NCBI GenBank assembly: GCA_036675035.1
Contig: JAKFFO010000069.1
Coordinates: 1-24,989 of the forward strand
Length of the DNA: 24,989 nt
Source: MESE01 sp036675035
Lineage (GTDB): Bacteria > Pseudomonadota > Gammaproteobacteria > Burkholderiales > Burkholderiaceae_D
Reading direction: 5' to 3'
In this document: one piece after another, positions 7,046 through 16,553 of the stretch
How the letters are laid out: each line of letters begins with the position of its first letter
Position numbering within the stretch: position 1 is the stretch's first letter
Position numbers and translations under genes: made by a program
The notes under the pieces: model-generated
The model's input: only the letters and a program-made list of their open reading frames with translations
Database searches by the model: none
What the model was told of the DNA's origin: nothing

Positions 7046-8208
7046 GAGCGACCGTATGGCATGGAAAAAACGATGTGCGCGTCGACAATGTACCCGACCC
7101 GACGATCCTGAATCCGCGCGACGCAATCGTCAAGATTTCATCGACGGCCATTTGCGGATCGGATCTGCATCTGGTCGACGGCTTCGTGCCGACCATGGAG
7201 AAGGGCGACATCCTCGGACACGAGTTCATGGGTGAAATCGTCGAGCTTGGCAGCGGTGTGAGCAACCTGAAAATCGGCGATCGGGTCGTGGTGCCGTTTC
7301 CTATCGCATGCGGCAACTGTTACTTCTGCCATGAGAAACTGTATTCGGTATGCGAAAACTCGAATCCGAATGCATGGATGGCGGAAAAAATGTGGGGCCA
7401 TTCGACGGCCGGCATATTCGGCTATTCGCATCTGACCGGCGGCTACGCCGGCGGACAGGCGGAATATGCGCGGGTCCCGTTTGCCGATGTCGGTCCGCTC
7501 AAGGTTCCGGACGGCATGACCGATGAACAGGTGTTGTTCCTGTCCGACATTCTGCCGACCGGTTACATGGCAGCGGAAAACTGCGATATCAAGCCAGGCC
7601 ACGTGGTTGCGATCTGGGGCTGCGGACCGGTCGGCTTGTTTGCGATCCAGAGCGCGTATCTGCTGGGCGCCGAACGAGTGATTGCAATCGATCGTTTTCC
7701 GGAGCGCTTGCGCATGGCGCGCGACCTGAAGGCCGAGACGCTCGACTATGATGAAGTCGACATACTTGCGGCCCTGAAGCAGATGACCGGCGGGCGCGGA
7801 CCGGACAGTTGCATCGACGCAGTCGGCATGGAAGCGCACGGTACCGGTTTCATCGCCGCCTACGATCGCGCGAAGCAGGCGATGATGCTGGAGTCGGACC
7901 GGCCGATCGTGTTGCGCGAAGCGATGATGGCATGCCGCAACGGCGGCACCATTTCGATTCCCGGCGTCTACGGCGGGTTCGACGACAAGATTCCGCTGGG
8001 TGCAATGATGAACCGTTCGCTGACAATCAGGACCGGCCAGACCCATGTGCATCGCTATATGCAGCCGCTGCTGGAGCGTATTCAAAACGGCGATATCGAC
8101 CCGGCCGTCATTATTACCCATCGTATGCCGCTCGACGATGCGCCACATGGATACGACATGTTCAAGAACAAGCAGGATGAATGCATCAAGGTGGTTTTGA
8201 AACCCTGA
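7042..8208 (+). CDS. Zinc-dependent alcohol/formaldehyde dehydrogenase-like protein
   Basis: This is a medium-chain dehydrogenase/reductase of 388 residues that should oxidise an alcohol or aldehyde adduct with NAD(P)+ in the cytoplasm. Catalytic zinc ligands are visible as C38 (ICGSD) and H60-E61 (GHEF). The structural zinc site is C90, C93, C96 and C104. The Rossmann motif GCGPVG lies at 193-198. The length and the insertion around 105-140 resemble the formaldehyde dehydrogenase-like subgroup. Glutathione dependence cannot be decided from sequence. ATG 7042 overlaps the SRPBCC stop by four bases, which fixes the start. The two genes form a compact unit of a type often seen in stress-response clusters of soil proteobacteria (general knowledge, not tested here). 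Confidence 0.92.
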   Translation: MRATVWHGKNDVRVDNVPDPTILNPRDAIVKISSTAICGSDLHLVDGFVPTMEKGDILGHEFMGEIVELGSGVSNLKIGDRVVVPFPIACGNCYFCHEKLYSVCENSNPNAWMAEKMWGHSTAGIFGYSHLTGGYAGGQAEYARVPFADVGPLKVPDGMTDEQVLFLSDILPTGYMAAENCDIKPGHVVAIWGCGPVGLFAIQSAYLLGAERVIAIDRFPERLRMARDLKAETLDYDEVDILAALKQMTGGRGPDSCIDAVGMEAHGTGFIAAYDRAKQAMMLESDRPIVLREAMMACRNGGTISIPGVYGGFDDKIPLGAMMNRSLTIRTGQTHVHRYMQPLLERIQNGDIDPAVIITHRMPLDDAPHGYDMFKNKQDECIKVVLKP

Positions 8209-8262
8209 TCGGGAGATCCCTTGCCCGGCTCGCGCGGCGTTTTCAGCGGCCCTGGATTGCGG

Positions 8263-10662
8263 TCAATAGCGGAGCATCGCATCCGATTTCATCAGCCGTT
8301 CCAGTTCGGGCGCATGAACCGGGCCGCTGAAGTAATTTCCCTGGATCTGATCACAACCGCAGCGCTTCAGGAAATCCAGCTGGCTATTGGTTTCGACGCC
8401 CTTGGCGACCACCTCCATGGCGAGATTGTGGCCCATCGTGATGACGGTCTTGCTAATCATCGCGTCGGCGCCTCCGACGCTGAGATCGGCAATGAATGAC
8501 TGGTCGATTTCAAGATGGCTGACCGCGAATTTTTGCAGGCAACTCAGGCTGGAATAACCGGCGCCGAAATCGTCGATCGCCAGTTTGACGCCGAGCTGGT
8601 CCAGCTCCGACAGTACGCCGATGCTGTATTGCGGATTTCGCATCAGGTTATGTTCGGCTATTTCGATTTCCAGGCGATCTGCCGCGATGCCGGATGCAGT
8701 GACCAGCTCGTCCAGCATGACAGCGTAATCCGGGCGGCTGAATTCGTTAAGCGAAACGTTAACCGACACAACAAAGTCGTCGAGGCCATGCCGCTGAAAG
8801 CGATTCAGCGTGGAACAGGCAGTGGCCAGCACCCATTCGCCCAGAGGCACGATCAAGCCGCTTTCCTGCGCCAGCGGCATGAACGATGCCGGGTGCAGCA
8901 CGCCGCGTTTCGGATGCCTCCAGCGCAGCAACGCTTCGGCGCCGATGATTTTCGATGTTTTCAAGCAGAGGCGGGGCTGGAATACCAGGAACATTTCATG
9001 GTTATCCAGCGCTTCGCGCAGGTTGTTTTCCAATTCGTGCTTCGCGTCCATGGTGGATTTCATTTCGTGCGAAAAAAACTGCGCACTATTCCGGCCCGCG
9101 GCCTTCGCGTGATACATCGCGGCATCGGCCGCTTGCAGCAACGTGTTCCCGGATGCGCCATCATGCGGGAATACGCTGACCCCGATGCTGGCGCCGACAT
9201 TCAACTCCTTGTCGCCGGCGCGAACCGGTTGTGAAATGCTTTCGCGCAAACGCTCGATCATCTGCAACGTATAACGCAGCGAAGGCTGGTTGACCAGTAC
9301 CAGCACAAATTCGTCGCCGCCCAGCCGCGCTACCGTATCGTTTTCGCGCACCGATGCCTTCAATCGCTTCGACACGGCGCGCAGCACTTCATCACCGGCT
9401 TCATGGCCTTCGGAGTCGTTGATGATCTTGAATCGGTCCAGATCGATAAATACGACCGCCACCAGTGTCCTGTTTCGCGTCGCGGTATAAATCGCCTGTT
9501 CCAGCCGATCCCAGAACAGATTGCGGTTCGCCAGTCCGGTCAATGGATCATGGTTGGCTTCATGTTCCAGGTGGAAGGTCCGTTGTTTGGATGCGGTCAC
9601 GTCGTTGATGACGCCGATGAAATGCGTCACATCGCCTTTGTTGTTTTGCACCGGTGCGATCGTCAATTCATTCCAGAACAATTCGCCGTCTTTGCGCAGG
9701 TTTCGGAAGATAACGTGGGTTTCCTTGCATTCGTCGATTGCGCCGCGGATTTTTTCGCGTTCGATATCATCCAGGCCGGGCGCAGCCATGAAGCGCGAAT
9801 CGCGGCCAATGGCTTCCGCTTCCTGGTATCCGCTGATGCGCTCGAAAGCAGGATTGATATACACAATCGGATTATCCTTTCCCTCGGCCCGGGTGATCAC
9901 GATGCCGTTGACGCTGGCATGAAGCGCCCGGTTGGAGAGTCGCAGCATCTCTTCCTGCTCTTTCTGCTTCGAGATGTCCAGCCCCATGCCGCACAGATAT
10001 GCCTTGCCGTTAAGTTCGATGCGGGAGCCGTTGAAAAGATATGGTGTCGCGGTGCCGTCCTTCGCGATCATAGCGGCTTCTAAGGACGCATCGCCATGTT
10101 CATATACCTGTTGAATTCTGGCTTGCACAATTGCCTTGTCCTGCGGATCGAATAAATCCAGCACATGGGCTGCGCGCACTTCTTCTCTGGTCATTTGCGA
10201 AACTTGTTCCAGCTTCCTGTTCCAAACCAGCATCTGGCCGGATGGATCGACGACAGCGAAGGTGCCGGCCAGCGAGTCCAGCACCTGCTGGAATATGCCT
10301 TGCGACAATCCCGAAAGCATCGGTTCCGGATCGAATTCGGTGATTGCGTCCACTATGATGTCATAGCCATCGAAACGCTTGTCCCGGATGAATTGCGGAA
10401 CGAATGTCAGATAGAGGTCCAGCCGGCGTCCGTCCGTGCGGAGTGCTGCCGTCCTCCACCTGCAGGCGCTTTCCCGTGACCTGGCCAACCGGTCCTTGCA
10501 TTCCATTTTTGCCGACGGTTCGAGAATGCAAGCGATCGACCGGCGCAAAACCGCGTCGCTGGTGTATCCGAGGAGATTTTGGCAATCGGTATTCCAGGTT
10601 CTGATTCTCCCGGTGGCGCTTGTTTGAAAGGCGACCGGCGCAGCCGCGGATGTCGGGTCCAT
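8263..10662 (-). CDS. PAS-PAS-PAS(LOV-like)-GGDEF-EAL c-di-GMP signalling protein
   Basis: This 799-residue protein shows no membrane segments. PAS domains lie at about 10-115, 122-232 and 243-358, GGDEF at about 368-530 and EAL at about 545-795. The GGDEF domain is intact (GGDEF 448-452, RxxD inhibitory site 439-442), so c-di-GMP synthesis is likely. The EAL domain keeps E576 of EAL, N635, E667 and D697-D698. It has Glu718 where the family has the active-site Lys (LKID), and Lys754 where it has Glu (AEGVE), so hydrolysis is uncertain. The third PAS resembles LOV domains (NPAFERISGY, RKDGELFWNEL) but has Ser289 in place of the photoactive Cys and Ile352 in place of the flavin-contacting Gln. 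GAGGAGG just before ATG 10662 is a strong ribosome-binding site. Confidence 0.93.
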   Translation of the reverse strand: MDPTSAAAPVAFQTSATGRIRTWNTDCQNLLGYTSDAVLRRSIACILEPSAKMECKDRLARSRESACRWRTAALRTDGRRLDLYLTFVPQFIRDKRFDGYDIIVDAITEFDPEPMLSGLSQGIFQQVLDSLAGTFAVVDPSGQMLVWNRKLEQVSQMTREEVRAAHVLDLFDPQDKAIVQARIQQVYEHGDASLEAAMIAKDGTATPYLFNGSRIELNGKAYLCGMGLDISKQKEQEEMLRLSNRALHASVNGIVITRAEGKDNPIVYINPAFERISGYQEAEAIGRDSRFMAAPGLDDIEREKIRGAIDECKETHVIFRNLRKDGELFWNELTIAPVQNNKGDVTHFIGVINDVTASKQRTFHLEHEANHDPLTGLANRNLFWDRLEQAIYTATRNRTLVAVVFIDLDRFKIINDSEGHEAGDEVLRAVSKRLKASVRENDTVARLGGDEFVLVLVNQPSLRYTLQMIERLRESISQPVRAGDKELNVGASIGVSVFPHDGASGNTLLQAADAAMYHAKAAGRNSAQFFSHEMKSTMDAKHELENNLREALDNHEMFLVFQPRLCLKTSKIIGAEALLRWRHPKRGVLHPASFMPLAQESGLIVPLGEWVLATACSTLNRFQRHGLDDFVVSVNVSLNEFSRPDYAVMLDELVTASGIAADRLEIEIAEHNLMRNPQYSIGVLSELDQLGVKLAIDDFGAGYSSLSCLQKFAVSHLEIDQSFIADLSVGGADAMISKTVITMGHNLAMEVVAKGVETNSQLDFLKRCGCDQIQGNYFSGPVHAPELERLMKSDAMLRY

Positions 10663-11052
10663 GCCTCCTCACGAAATCGATGCTTGTTCGAAATCCACAC
10701 GGCCTCCGCACCGTAGCGGCATTTTTTTCAGCACATTGGTTCAACATAGGACAAATATGCGGAAAAGGCCGTGTTTTATGATCAAAAGCTTGATGTAGAC
10801 GAATGTACTTTGACGAAAATCGCCAGATTTCTGGCCGTGCCGGATCGATAGGACGCAGATGCGCATGCGATGCCATGCATGCACGGCAACATCGCTTGAG
10901 TCGCCACCGAAACGCGTGGCGTGTTGAGCGCGATCACGATGTGTTTCAAACAAAATCAGTAAAGTCGATCGGGAAATTTTGCGCTTGCAGCGCTGGCGCG
11001 CGTCCTTGGTGCGCGTACCCGCGGTATCAACCAGGCATGGAGTCTTTTCGAT
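10663..11052. other. Divergent intergenic region with a third copy of the repeat-end motif
   Basis: About 390 bases lie between the diverging GGDEF/EAL and topoisomerase genes. The part at 10720-10830 is relatively A+T-rich and is the likely promoter zone. CGTGCCGGATCGATAGGACG at 10836-10855 matches the end of the repeats flanking the ROK gene, with two mismatches against the left copy, and a small CCAGA/TCTGG hairpin sits just before it. No convincing gene is seen on either strand. Confidence 0.5.
10836..10855 (+). repeat. Partial copy of the repeat-end motif
   Basis: This 20-base segment differs at two positions from 1001-1020 in the left ROK-flanking repeat and keeps the TGCCGGATCRATAGG core. 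The C/G-rich hairpin half of that repeat is absent here. It may be a short remnant of the element, or a protein-binding site shared by several promoters. Confidence 0.5.
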
Positions 11053-12171
11053 ATGCTGGACAAGGCAACGCCGGATCCGTCTTCGCAGCCTTCCGTCAAT
11101 GCCGATGCGGTCATATCCGCACGGTCGGTCGGTTTGCGCTATGTCCGCGACGATGTACCAGGCATCGTGCGCGAGACAGGAAAGGACGATTTCCGGTACA
11201 TCGATACCGGTGGCAAAGTCTTGCGCGACGAAGTGGCGCTGGCGCGCATCAAGGCGCTCGCGATCCCGCCGGCGTGGACCGATGTGTGGATCTGTCCCTG
11301 GGATAACGGCCATATCCAGGCAACCGGTCGCGACGCTAAAAACCGCAAGCAGTACCGCTATCATCCTCGCTGGCGCATGGTGCGCGATGAAACCAAATAC
11401 GATCGGATCGTCAATTTCGGAAAGGCGTTGCCTTCGATCCGCAAACAGGTCGATGCGGATCTCGCGCTCGCGGGCTTGCCAAAGGAAAAGGTGCTGGCGA
11501 CGGTAGTGAATCTATTGCAGGCCACCATGATGCGAATTGGTAACGAGGAATACGCGCGCACGAATCGCTCGTTCGGGCTGACCACGCTGCGCGACCGGCA
11601 TGCAAAGATCGACGGCGCCGAAGTCGAGTTCCACTTCCGCGGCAAGAGCGGCGTGCAGCATGCGGTCAAGGTCAGCGATCGCCGCCTGGCGCGCATCATC
11701 AGGAAAACACGCGATCTCCCCGGCCAGGAGTTATTCCAGTATGTCGATGACGATGGCGGCCGCCATGCGATCGGTTCGTCGGACGTCAACGACTATCTGA
11801 GAACGCTGAGCGGCGAGGATTACACCGCGAAGGATTTTCGCACCTGGTCCGGCACGGTGCTGGCGGCGATGGCGCTGCAGGAGTTCGAGAAATTCGATTC
11901 GGAAGCACAAGCCAAGAAAAATATCGTGCGTGCGATCGAATCGGTTGCCAAGCAACTCGGCAATACGCCGTCGATCTGCCGCAAGTGTTATGTACACCCG
12001 GCCGTGCTGGATGCGTATCTCGACGGCGAGATGCTGGACGCGCTTCAGCAGAGGGCGCAAAGAAAACTGGAAAACGAAATCCAGGCGCTCAGTCCGGAAG
12101 AGGCGGCGGTACTGGCGTTTTTGCAGGCGCGCTTGCAGCCGATAAGCGTAGGCAGGCGCAAGAAAAATTAA
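11053..12171 (+). CDS. DNA topoisomerase IB (poxvirus type)
   Basis: This 372-residue type IB topoisomerase relaxes supercoils by nicking one strand through a 3'-phosphotyrosine link. The N-terminal DNA-binding domain covers about 20-115 (PPAWTDVWICPWDNGHIQA). The catalytic domain carries Arg in GLTTLRDRHAK, Lys in FRGKSGV, Arg in KDFRTWSGT and the nucleophile Tyr313 in RKCYVHP. Bacterial homologues are dispensable accessory topoisomerases found in many soil bacteria. The ATG at 11053 has GGAG ten bases upstream. The gene converges with ettA after 91 bases. Confidence 0.95.
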   Translation: MLDKATPDPSSQPSVNADAVISARSVGLRYVRDDVPGIVRETGKDDFRYIDTGGKVLRDEVALARIKALAIPPAWTDVWICPWDNGHIQATGRDAKNRKQYRYHPRWRMVRDETKYDRIVNFGKALPSIRKQVDADLALAGLPKEKVLATVVNLLQATMMRIGNEEYARTNRSFGLTTLRDRHAKIDGAEVEFHFRGKSGVQHAVKVSDRRLARIIRKTRDLPGQELFQYVDDDGGRHAIGSSDVNDYLRTLSGEDYTAKDFRTWSGTVLAAMALQEFEKFDSEAQAKKNIVRAIESVAKQLGNTPSICRKCYVHPAVLDAYLDGEMLDALQQRAQRKLENEIQALSPEEAAVLAFLQARLQPISVGRRKKN

Positions 12172-12180
12172 AGCCGATAC

Positions 12181-12213
12181 CGTAGGGTGAATGAGCGCAG
12201 CGCTTTCCGCCGT
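12181..12213 (+). repeat. Possible degenerate dispersed repeat between convergent genes
   Basis: The sequence GTAGGGTGAATGAGCGCAGC followed by GCTTTCCGCCG resembles, from memory, a GTAGGGTGGAT-AGCGCAGCG type of intergenic repeat widespread in proteobacteria. The symmetry is imperfect. It may help end transcription of topoisomerase and ettA. Only one copy is visible in this window. Confidence 0.3.
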
Positions 12214-12262
12214 GCGCAGTGACTAACCGTTGCCGATCCCTGTTACCTGGACCACGCCAACA

Positions 12263-13930
<1,668 letters not shown>

Positions 13931-14061
13931 AGGAATCGATAAGAGGTTGCGTATGAAGGAGAAGAATCCGGAATGGCGAAAGGATACCCGATGGGGCGGG
14001 CAGGGTACAGCGCGGCATGAGGAATAGGCGACCGGAAATCGCCCGGCAGGCGAATCTTGGC

Positions 14062-14099
14062 AAAAAGGCGAACCGGCGTGTGGGTGCCGGTTCGCCTTT
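14062..14099 (-). terminator. Rho-independent terminator of the helix-hairpin-helix gene
   Basis: A perfect 14-bp stem (AAAGGCGAACCGGC at 14064-14077 with its complement at 14086-14099) encloses an 8-base loop. Read on the minus strand it is followed by a run of five T. It begins 17 bases after the stop codon of the gene at 14117-14650. This is the clearest intrinsic terminator in the window. Confidence 0.9.
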
Positions 14100-14116
14100 C
14101 AATATGCGACGAACTG

Positions 14117-14650
14117 TTAGTTCTTTTTGTCCGCAGGCTTGTCTGAAGACTTGTTGGCAGTTTTGGCTGACGACTTGTCCGAAGACATGCTGGACGATGC
14201 GCCCGATGACTTATCCGAAGACATGCTCGACGATGCACCCGATGACTTGTCGGACGAGGCAGGTTTTTTCTTGGCGACAATCTGATCCTTGACCGCTTCA
14301 TACTCGCTCTTGGTCAGGATTTTCTTGTCTACCAGCGCATCCTTGCCGCTATAAGGACGGTTTTTTACAATGGCTTTTGCCTTGGCGTCGCCGATTTTAG
14401 GCAATGCTGCCAGTTCCTTTTCAGAGGCGGTATTGATGTCGAGCGGGGTCGATGCTGCGCTGCTCGCGGTTGAACCTGCGGCGGAAGAGCCGGAAGTTTT
14501 CGCGGCATCTTTCGCAGAAGGCTGCTTCGAACTCTGCTTCGATTCTTCCTTGGCCGAGGTCTGTTTTGATTCTTCCTTGGCGTAAGCAGTCCCTGCCATC
14601 AGTCCCGCAATGCCCAGTGCAAGAAGAAGGGATTTCAACAGTTTAGTCAT
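14117..14650 (-). CDS. Secreted helix-hairpin-helix (ComEA-like) protein with Ser-rich repeat tail
   Basis: This 177-residue protein has a signal peptide (MTKLLKSLLLALGIAGLMAG, then TAYA, cleavage near 24). A Lys/Ser/Ala-rich low-complexity stretch spans about 25-68. A helix-hairpin-helix domain spans 69-127 (LDINTASEKELAALPKIGDA), and the tail has tandem SSDKSSGASSSM-type repeats. HhH domains bind DNA non-specifically. ComEA, the best-known relative, pulls DNA into the periplasm during natural transformation, but this protein's role is not established. ATG 14650 has GGAG upstream and directly starts the signal peptide. A longer ORF to 14782 is rejected for that reason. The gene stands alone with its own terminator. 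Confidence 0.85.
   Translation of the reverse strand: MTKLLKSLLLALGIAGLMAGTAYAKEESKQTSAKEESKQSSKQPSAKDAAKTSGSSAAGSTASSAASTPLDINTASEKELAALPKIGDAKAKAIVKNRPYSGKDALVDKKILTKSEYEAVKDQIVAKKKPASSDKSSGASSSMSSDKSSGASSSMSSDKSSAKTANKSSDKPADKKN
14138..14257 (-). repeat. Tandem 36-bp repeats encoding SSDKSSGASSSM
   Basis: Within the HhH gene, two near-identical 36-bp units (14222-14257 and 14186-14221) are followed by a diverged third unit, SSDKSSAKTANK (14150-14185), and a truncated SSDK (14138-14149). Such in-frame units can change copy number by slippage. Confidence 0.85.
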
Positions 14651-14797
14651 TGTGATTCTCCGTATCGAATGGTTGATTTTTGCTTTCAGAAACAGAAGTA
14701 CAAACTTCAACTGTTTAGTAAATAACAACCCGATAAGGTTCAATTTTGCAAGTGGATGTTTGTCGCGCGACAAGAAGTGCAATCAAGCTGAAACTAT

Positions 14798-14811
14798 CCG
14801 GCGAGCGCCGG
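14798..14811 (-). terminator. Weak hairpin downstream of rarD
   Basis: CCGGCGAGCGCCGG is a near-perfect inverted repeat located 25 bases after the rarD stop codon. On the minus strand it is followed by ATAGTTTC rather than a proper T-tract, so terminator function is only possible. Confidence 0.3.
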
Positions 14812-14835
14812 GGCAGCGAAATGTCGGTCAGGAAA

Positions 14836-15720
14836 TCAGTTCGAGCCCGGACTGGTCGACCAGGCGCGCCACAAACCCTCGATCGAATACAGCGCGAGAG
14901 CAGTCCAGATCAGCGCAAAGCCGGCCAGGCGCGAGCCGCCGAACGGTTCATGGTACAGCCACACACCGAGCAACAGCTGGAGGGTAGGGGCGATGTACTG
15001 CAGCAGGCCGAGCATCGACAGTGGAATGCGGCGAGCAGCGGTAGCGAACATCAGCAGCGGTATCGCGGTGATCGGGCCTGCTGCGGCGAGCAGCCACTTC
15101 GATGATGCGGACGCCGCCACAAAAGCATTGCGGTCGTCGAGCACCAGCAGGAACAGATATCCGATCGCAACCGGGAACAGAATCGACGTTTCCAGCGACA
15201 ACCCTTCGAGTGGGCCGAGCGCCGCAGTTTTGCGCAACAAGCCGTAAGTGCCGAAGCTGATTGCAAGACTCAATCCGATCCAGGGCAGGTTGCCGCCCTG
15301 CCAGGTCAGCCACGCGACGCCGGTCGCCGCCAGCGCGACGGATACCCACTGGCCGGGGCGCAGGCGCTCATGCAACAGCATCGATCCAAGCAGCACGCTG
15401 ACCAGCGGAGTGATGAAATAGCCGAGGCTTGCATCGACCACCCGCCCGTTGTTGACGGCCCATATGTAGATGAACCAGTTGGTCGACAGCAGCAGCGCGC
15501 TTGCGCAAAATCCGGCAAGCACCTTGGGCTGGCGCAGCAAGCTGGTGATCCATGCCCATTGCTTGCGCCACGCGAGCACCAGCAGCAGGAACCCCACCGA
15601 CCAGATGATCCGGTGTGCCAGAATTTCAACCGCCGGGATTTCCTGCAATTCCCTGAAATACAATGGAAACAGCCCCCAGATCGCGTAGGCGGTCGATGCG
15701 AAGAGCATGCCAAGTTGCAT
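14836..15720 (-). CDS. rarD: RarD-type EamA-family transporter
   Basis: This 294-residue inner-membrane protein has about ten hydrophobic helices and belongs to the drug/metabolite transporter superfamily. The start MQLGMLFASTAYAIWGLFPL, the segment HRIIWSVGFLLLVL and NWFIYIWAVNNGRVVDASLG are RarD hallmarks. E. coli RarD was named for an association with chloramphenicol sensitivity, but its physiological substrate is not firmly known, and none can be inferred here. There is no clear ribosome-binding site at ATG 15720, and ATG 15708 is an alternative. It lies 127 bases after the Dph6-like gene on the same strand and may be the last gene of that operon. Confidence 0.9.
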   Translation of the reverse strand: MQLGMLFASTAYAIWGLFPLYFRELQEIPAVEILAHRIIWSVGFLLLVLAWRKQWAWITSLLRQPKVLAGFCASALLLSTNWFIYIWAVNNGRVVDASLGYFITPLVSVLLGSMLLHERLRPGQWVSVALAATGVAWLTWQGGNLPWIGLSLAISFGTYGLLRKTAALGPLEGLSLETSILFPVAIGYLFLLVLDDRNAFVAASASSKWLLAAAGPITAIPLLMFATAARRIPLSMLGLLQYIAPTLQLLLGVWLYHEPFGGSRLAGFALIWTALALYSIEGLWRAWSTSPGSN

Positions 15721-15847
15721 GGTGGACTAATCAAAGATAGACGGTGGAACGGCGGAAGAGAAAACCGGAAGCTTCTCTTGACGGGGAAATTTCGAGCGGC
15801 AATTATCGCAGTAATCGGTGCCCCCGGTTTGCTGCCAGATGTTTTCG

Positions 15848-16540
15848 CTAGGCCGGTTCCGCAATCAGCTTCTGAAAATAATAGGGCGTTGAGCCGAACT
15901 CCGCAGGCGCGTCGTAGCGCACTACGCGATCGCGCCTGAACGCCACCGGATTGGCGAAAGCAGGGCCGTCGTGGACGAAGGTATGGAATTCACCATTCTC
16001 GCCGCACGCATCGACGCCGGGTGGCAGGTCGGCGATGAATGCGGCATCGAATTCGCGGCCGCAAAACTCTTCCGGCAAGTGGTTGCCGTTGATGCAAACC
16101 ACGACAGCCTTGAAGCCGAGCGACAGGAATTCCTCAACGAGTTTGAGGCGTGGTTCGCCCCATAACGGTAAATTCGCTTGCAATCCGGCTTGCGCGCACA
16201 CCTTCTCTTCCCACTCGCGATGCGGCACCAGGTCGATGTCACCGAAGACCGCATGCCGGATGCCGTCGTTGTGCGCATCCTTCAGCACTGAAACGAACTT
16301 TTCTTCGTAGCTTTTCCACGACGTATCGTAAAAGCGGATCTGCGCGCCCAGCGCATGCGCTTGCGCCCTCAGCAGTTCCGGCGGCACGCCATGCGAGCGG
16401 GAGCTGGCGCCTGATTCGTCCATGGCGGTAATCAGGCGCGCGATCGATATCCCGGATTGCCGGGCACGCCATAACGCAAGGCAAGAATCCTTGCCGCCGC
16501 TCCACGATACGAGCGCGGAATGCTGTTCTTCTTTTGTCAT
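15848..16540 (-). CDS. PP-loop ATPase, diphthine-ammonia-ligase (Dph6)-like
   Basis: This 230-residue adenine-nucleotide alpha-hydrolase has the PP-loop SGGKDS at 14-19, which forms an AMP-activated intermediate. The body (FGDIDLVPHREWEEKVC, LPLWGEPR, GVDACGENGEFHTFVHDGP) matches the Dph6/MJ0570 family. In eukaryotes and archaea Dph6 amidates diphthine on elongation factor 2. Bacteria lack diphthamide, so the substrate here is unknown. The start ATG 16540 is 13 bases after the icmF stop codon, which supports co-transcription with icmF. The ribosome-binding site is weak. Confidence 0.88.
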   Translation of the reverse strand: MTKEEQHSALVSWSGGKDSCLALWRARQSGISIARLITAMDESGASSRSHGVPPELLRAQAHALGAQIRFYDTSWKSYEEKFVSVLKDAHNDGIRHAVFGDIDLVPHREWEEKVCAQAGLQANLPLWGEPRLKLVEEFLSLGFKAVVVCINGNHLPEEFCGREFDAAFIADLPPGVDACGENGEFHTFVHDGPAFANPVAFRRDRVVRYDAPAEFGSTPYYFQKLIAEPA

Positions 16541-16553
16541 TTTTATTATTCGC

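Noticed and set aside
7138..8148. A 336-codon minus-strand open frame opposite the alcohol dehydrogenase gene
   Set aside because: It is antisense to a gene with all zinc-binding motifs in place, and the translation has no recognisable domain.
10741..11364. A 207-codon minus-strand open frame upstream of, and into, the topoisomerase gene
   Set aside because: Half of it is antisense to the topoisomerase N-terminus. The rest lies in the divergent promoter region and shows no domain.
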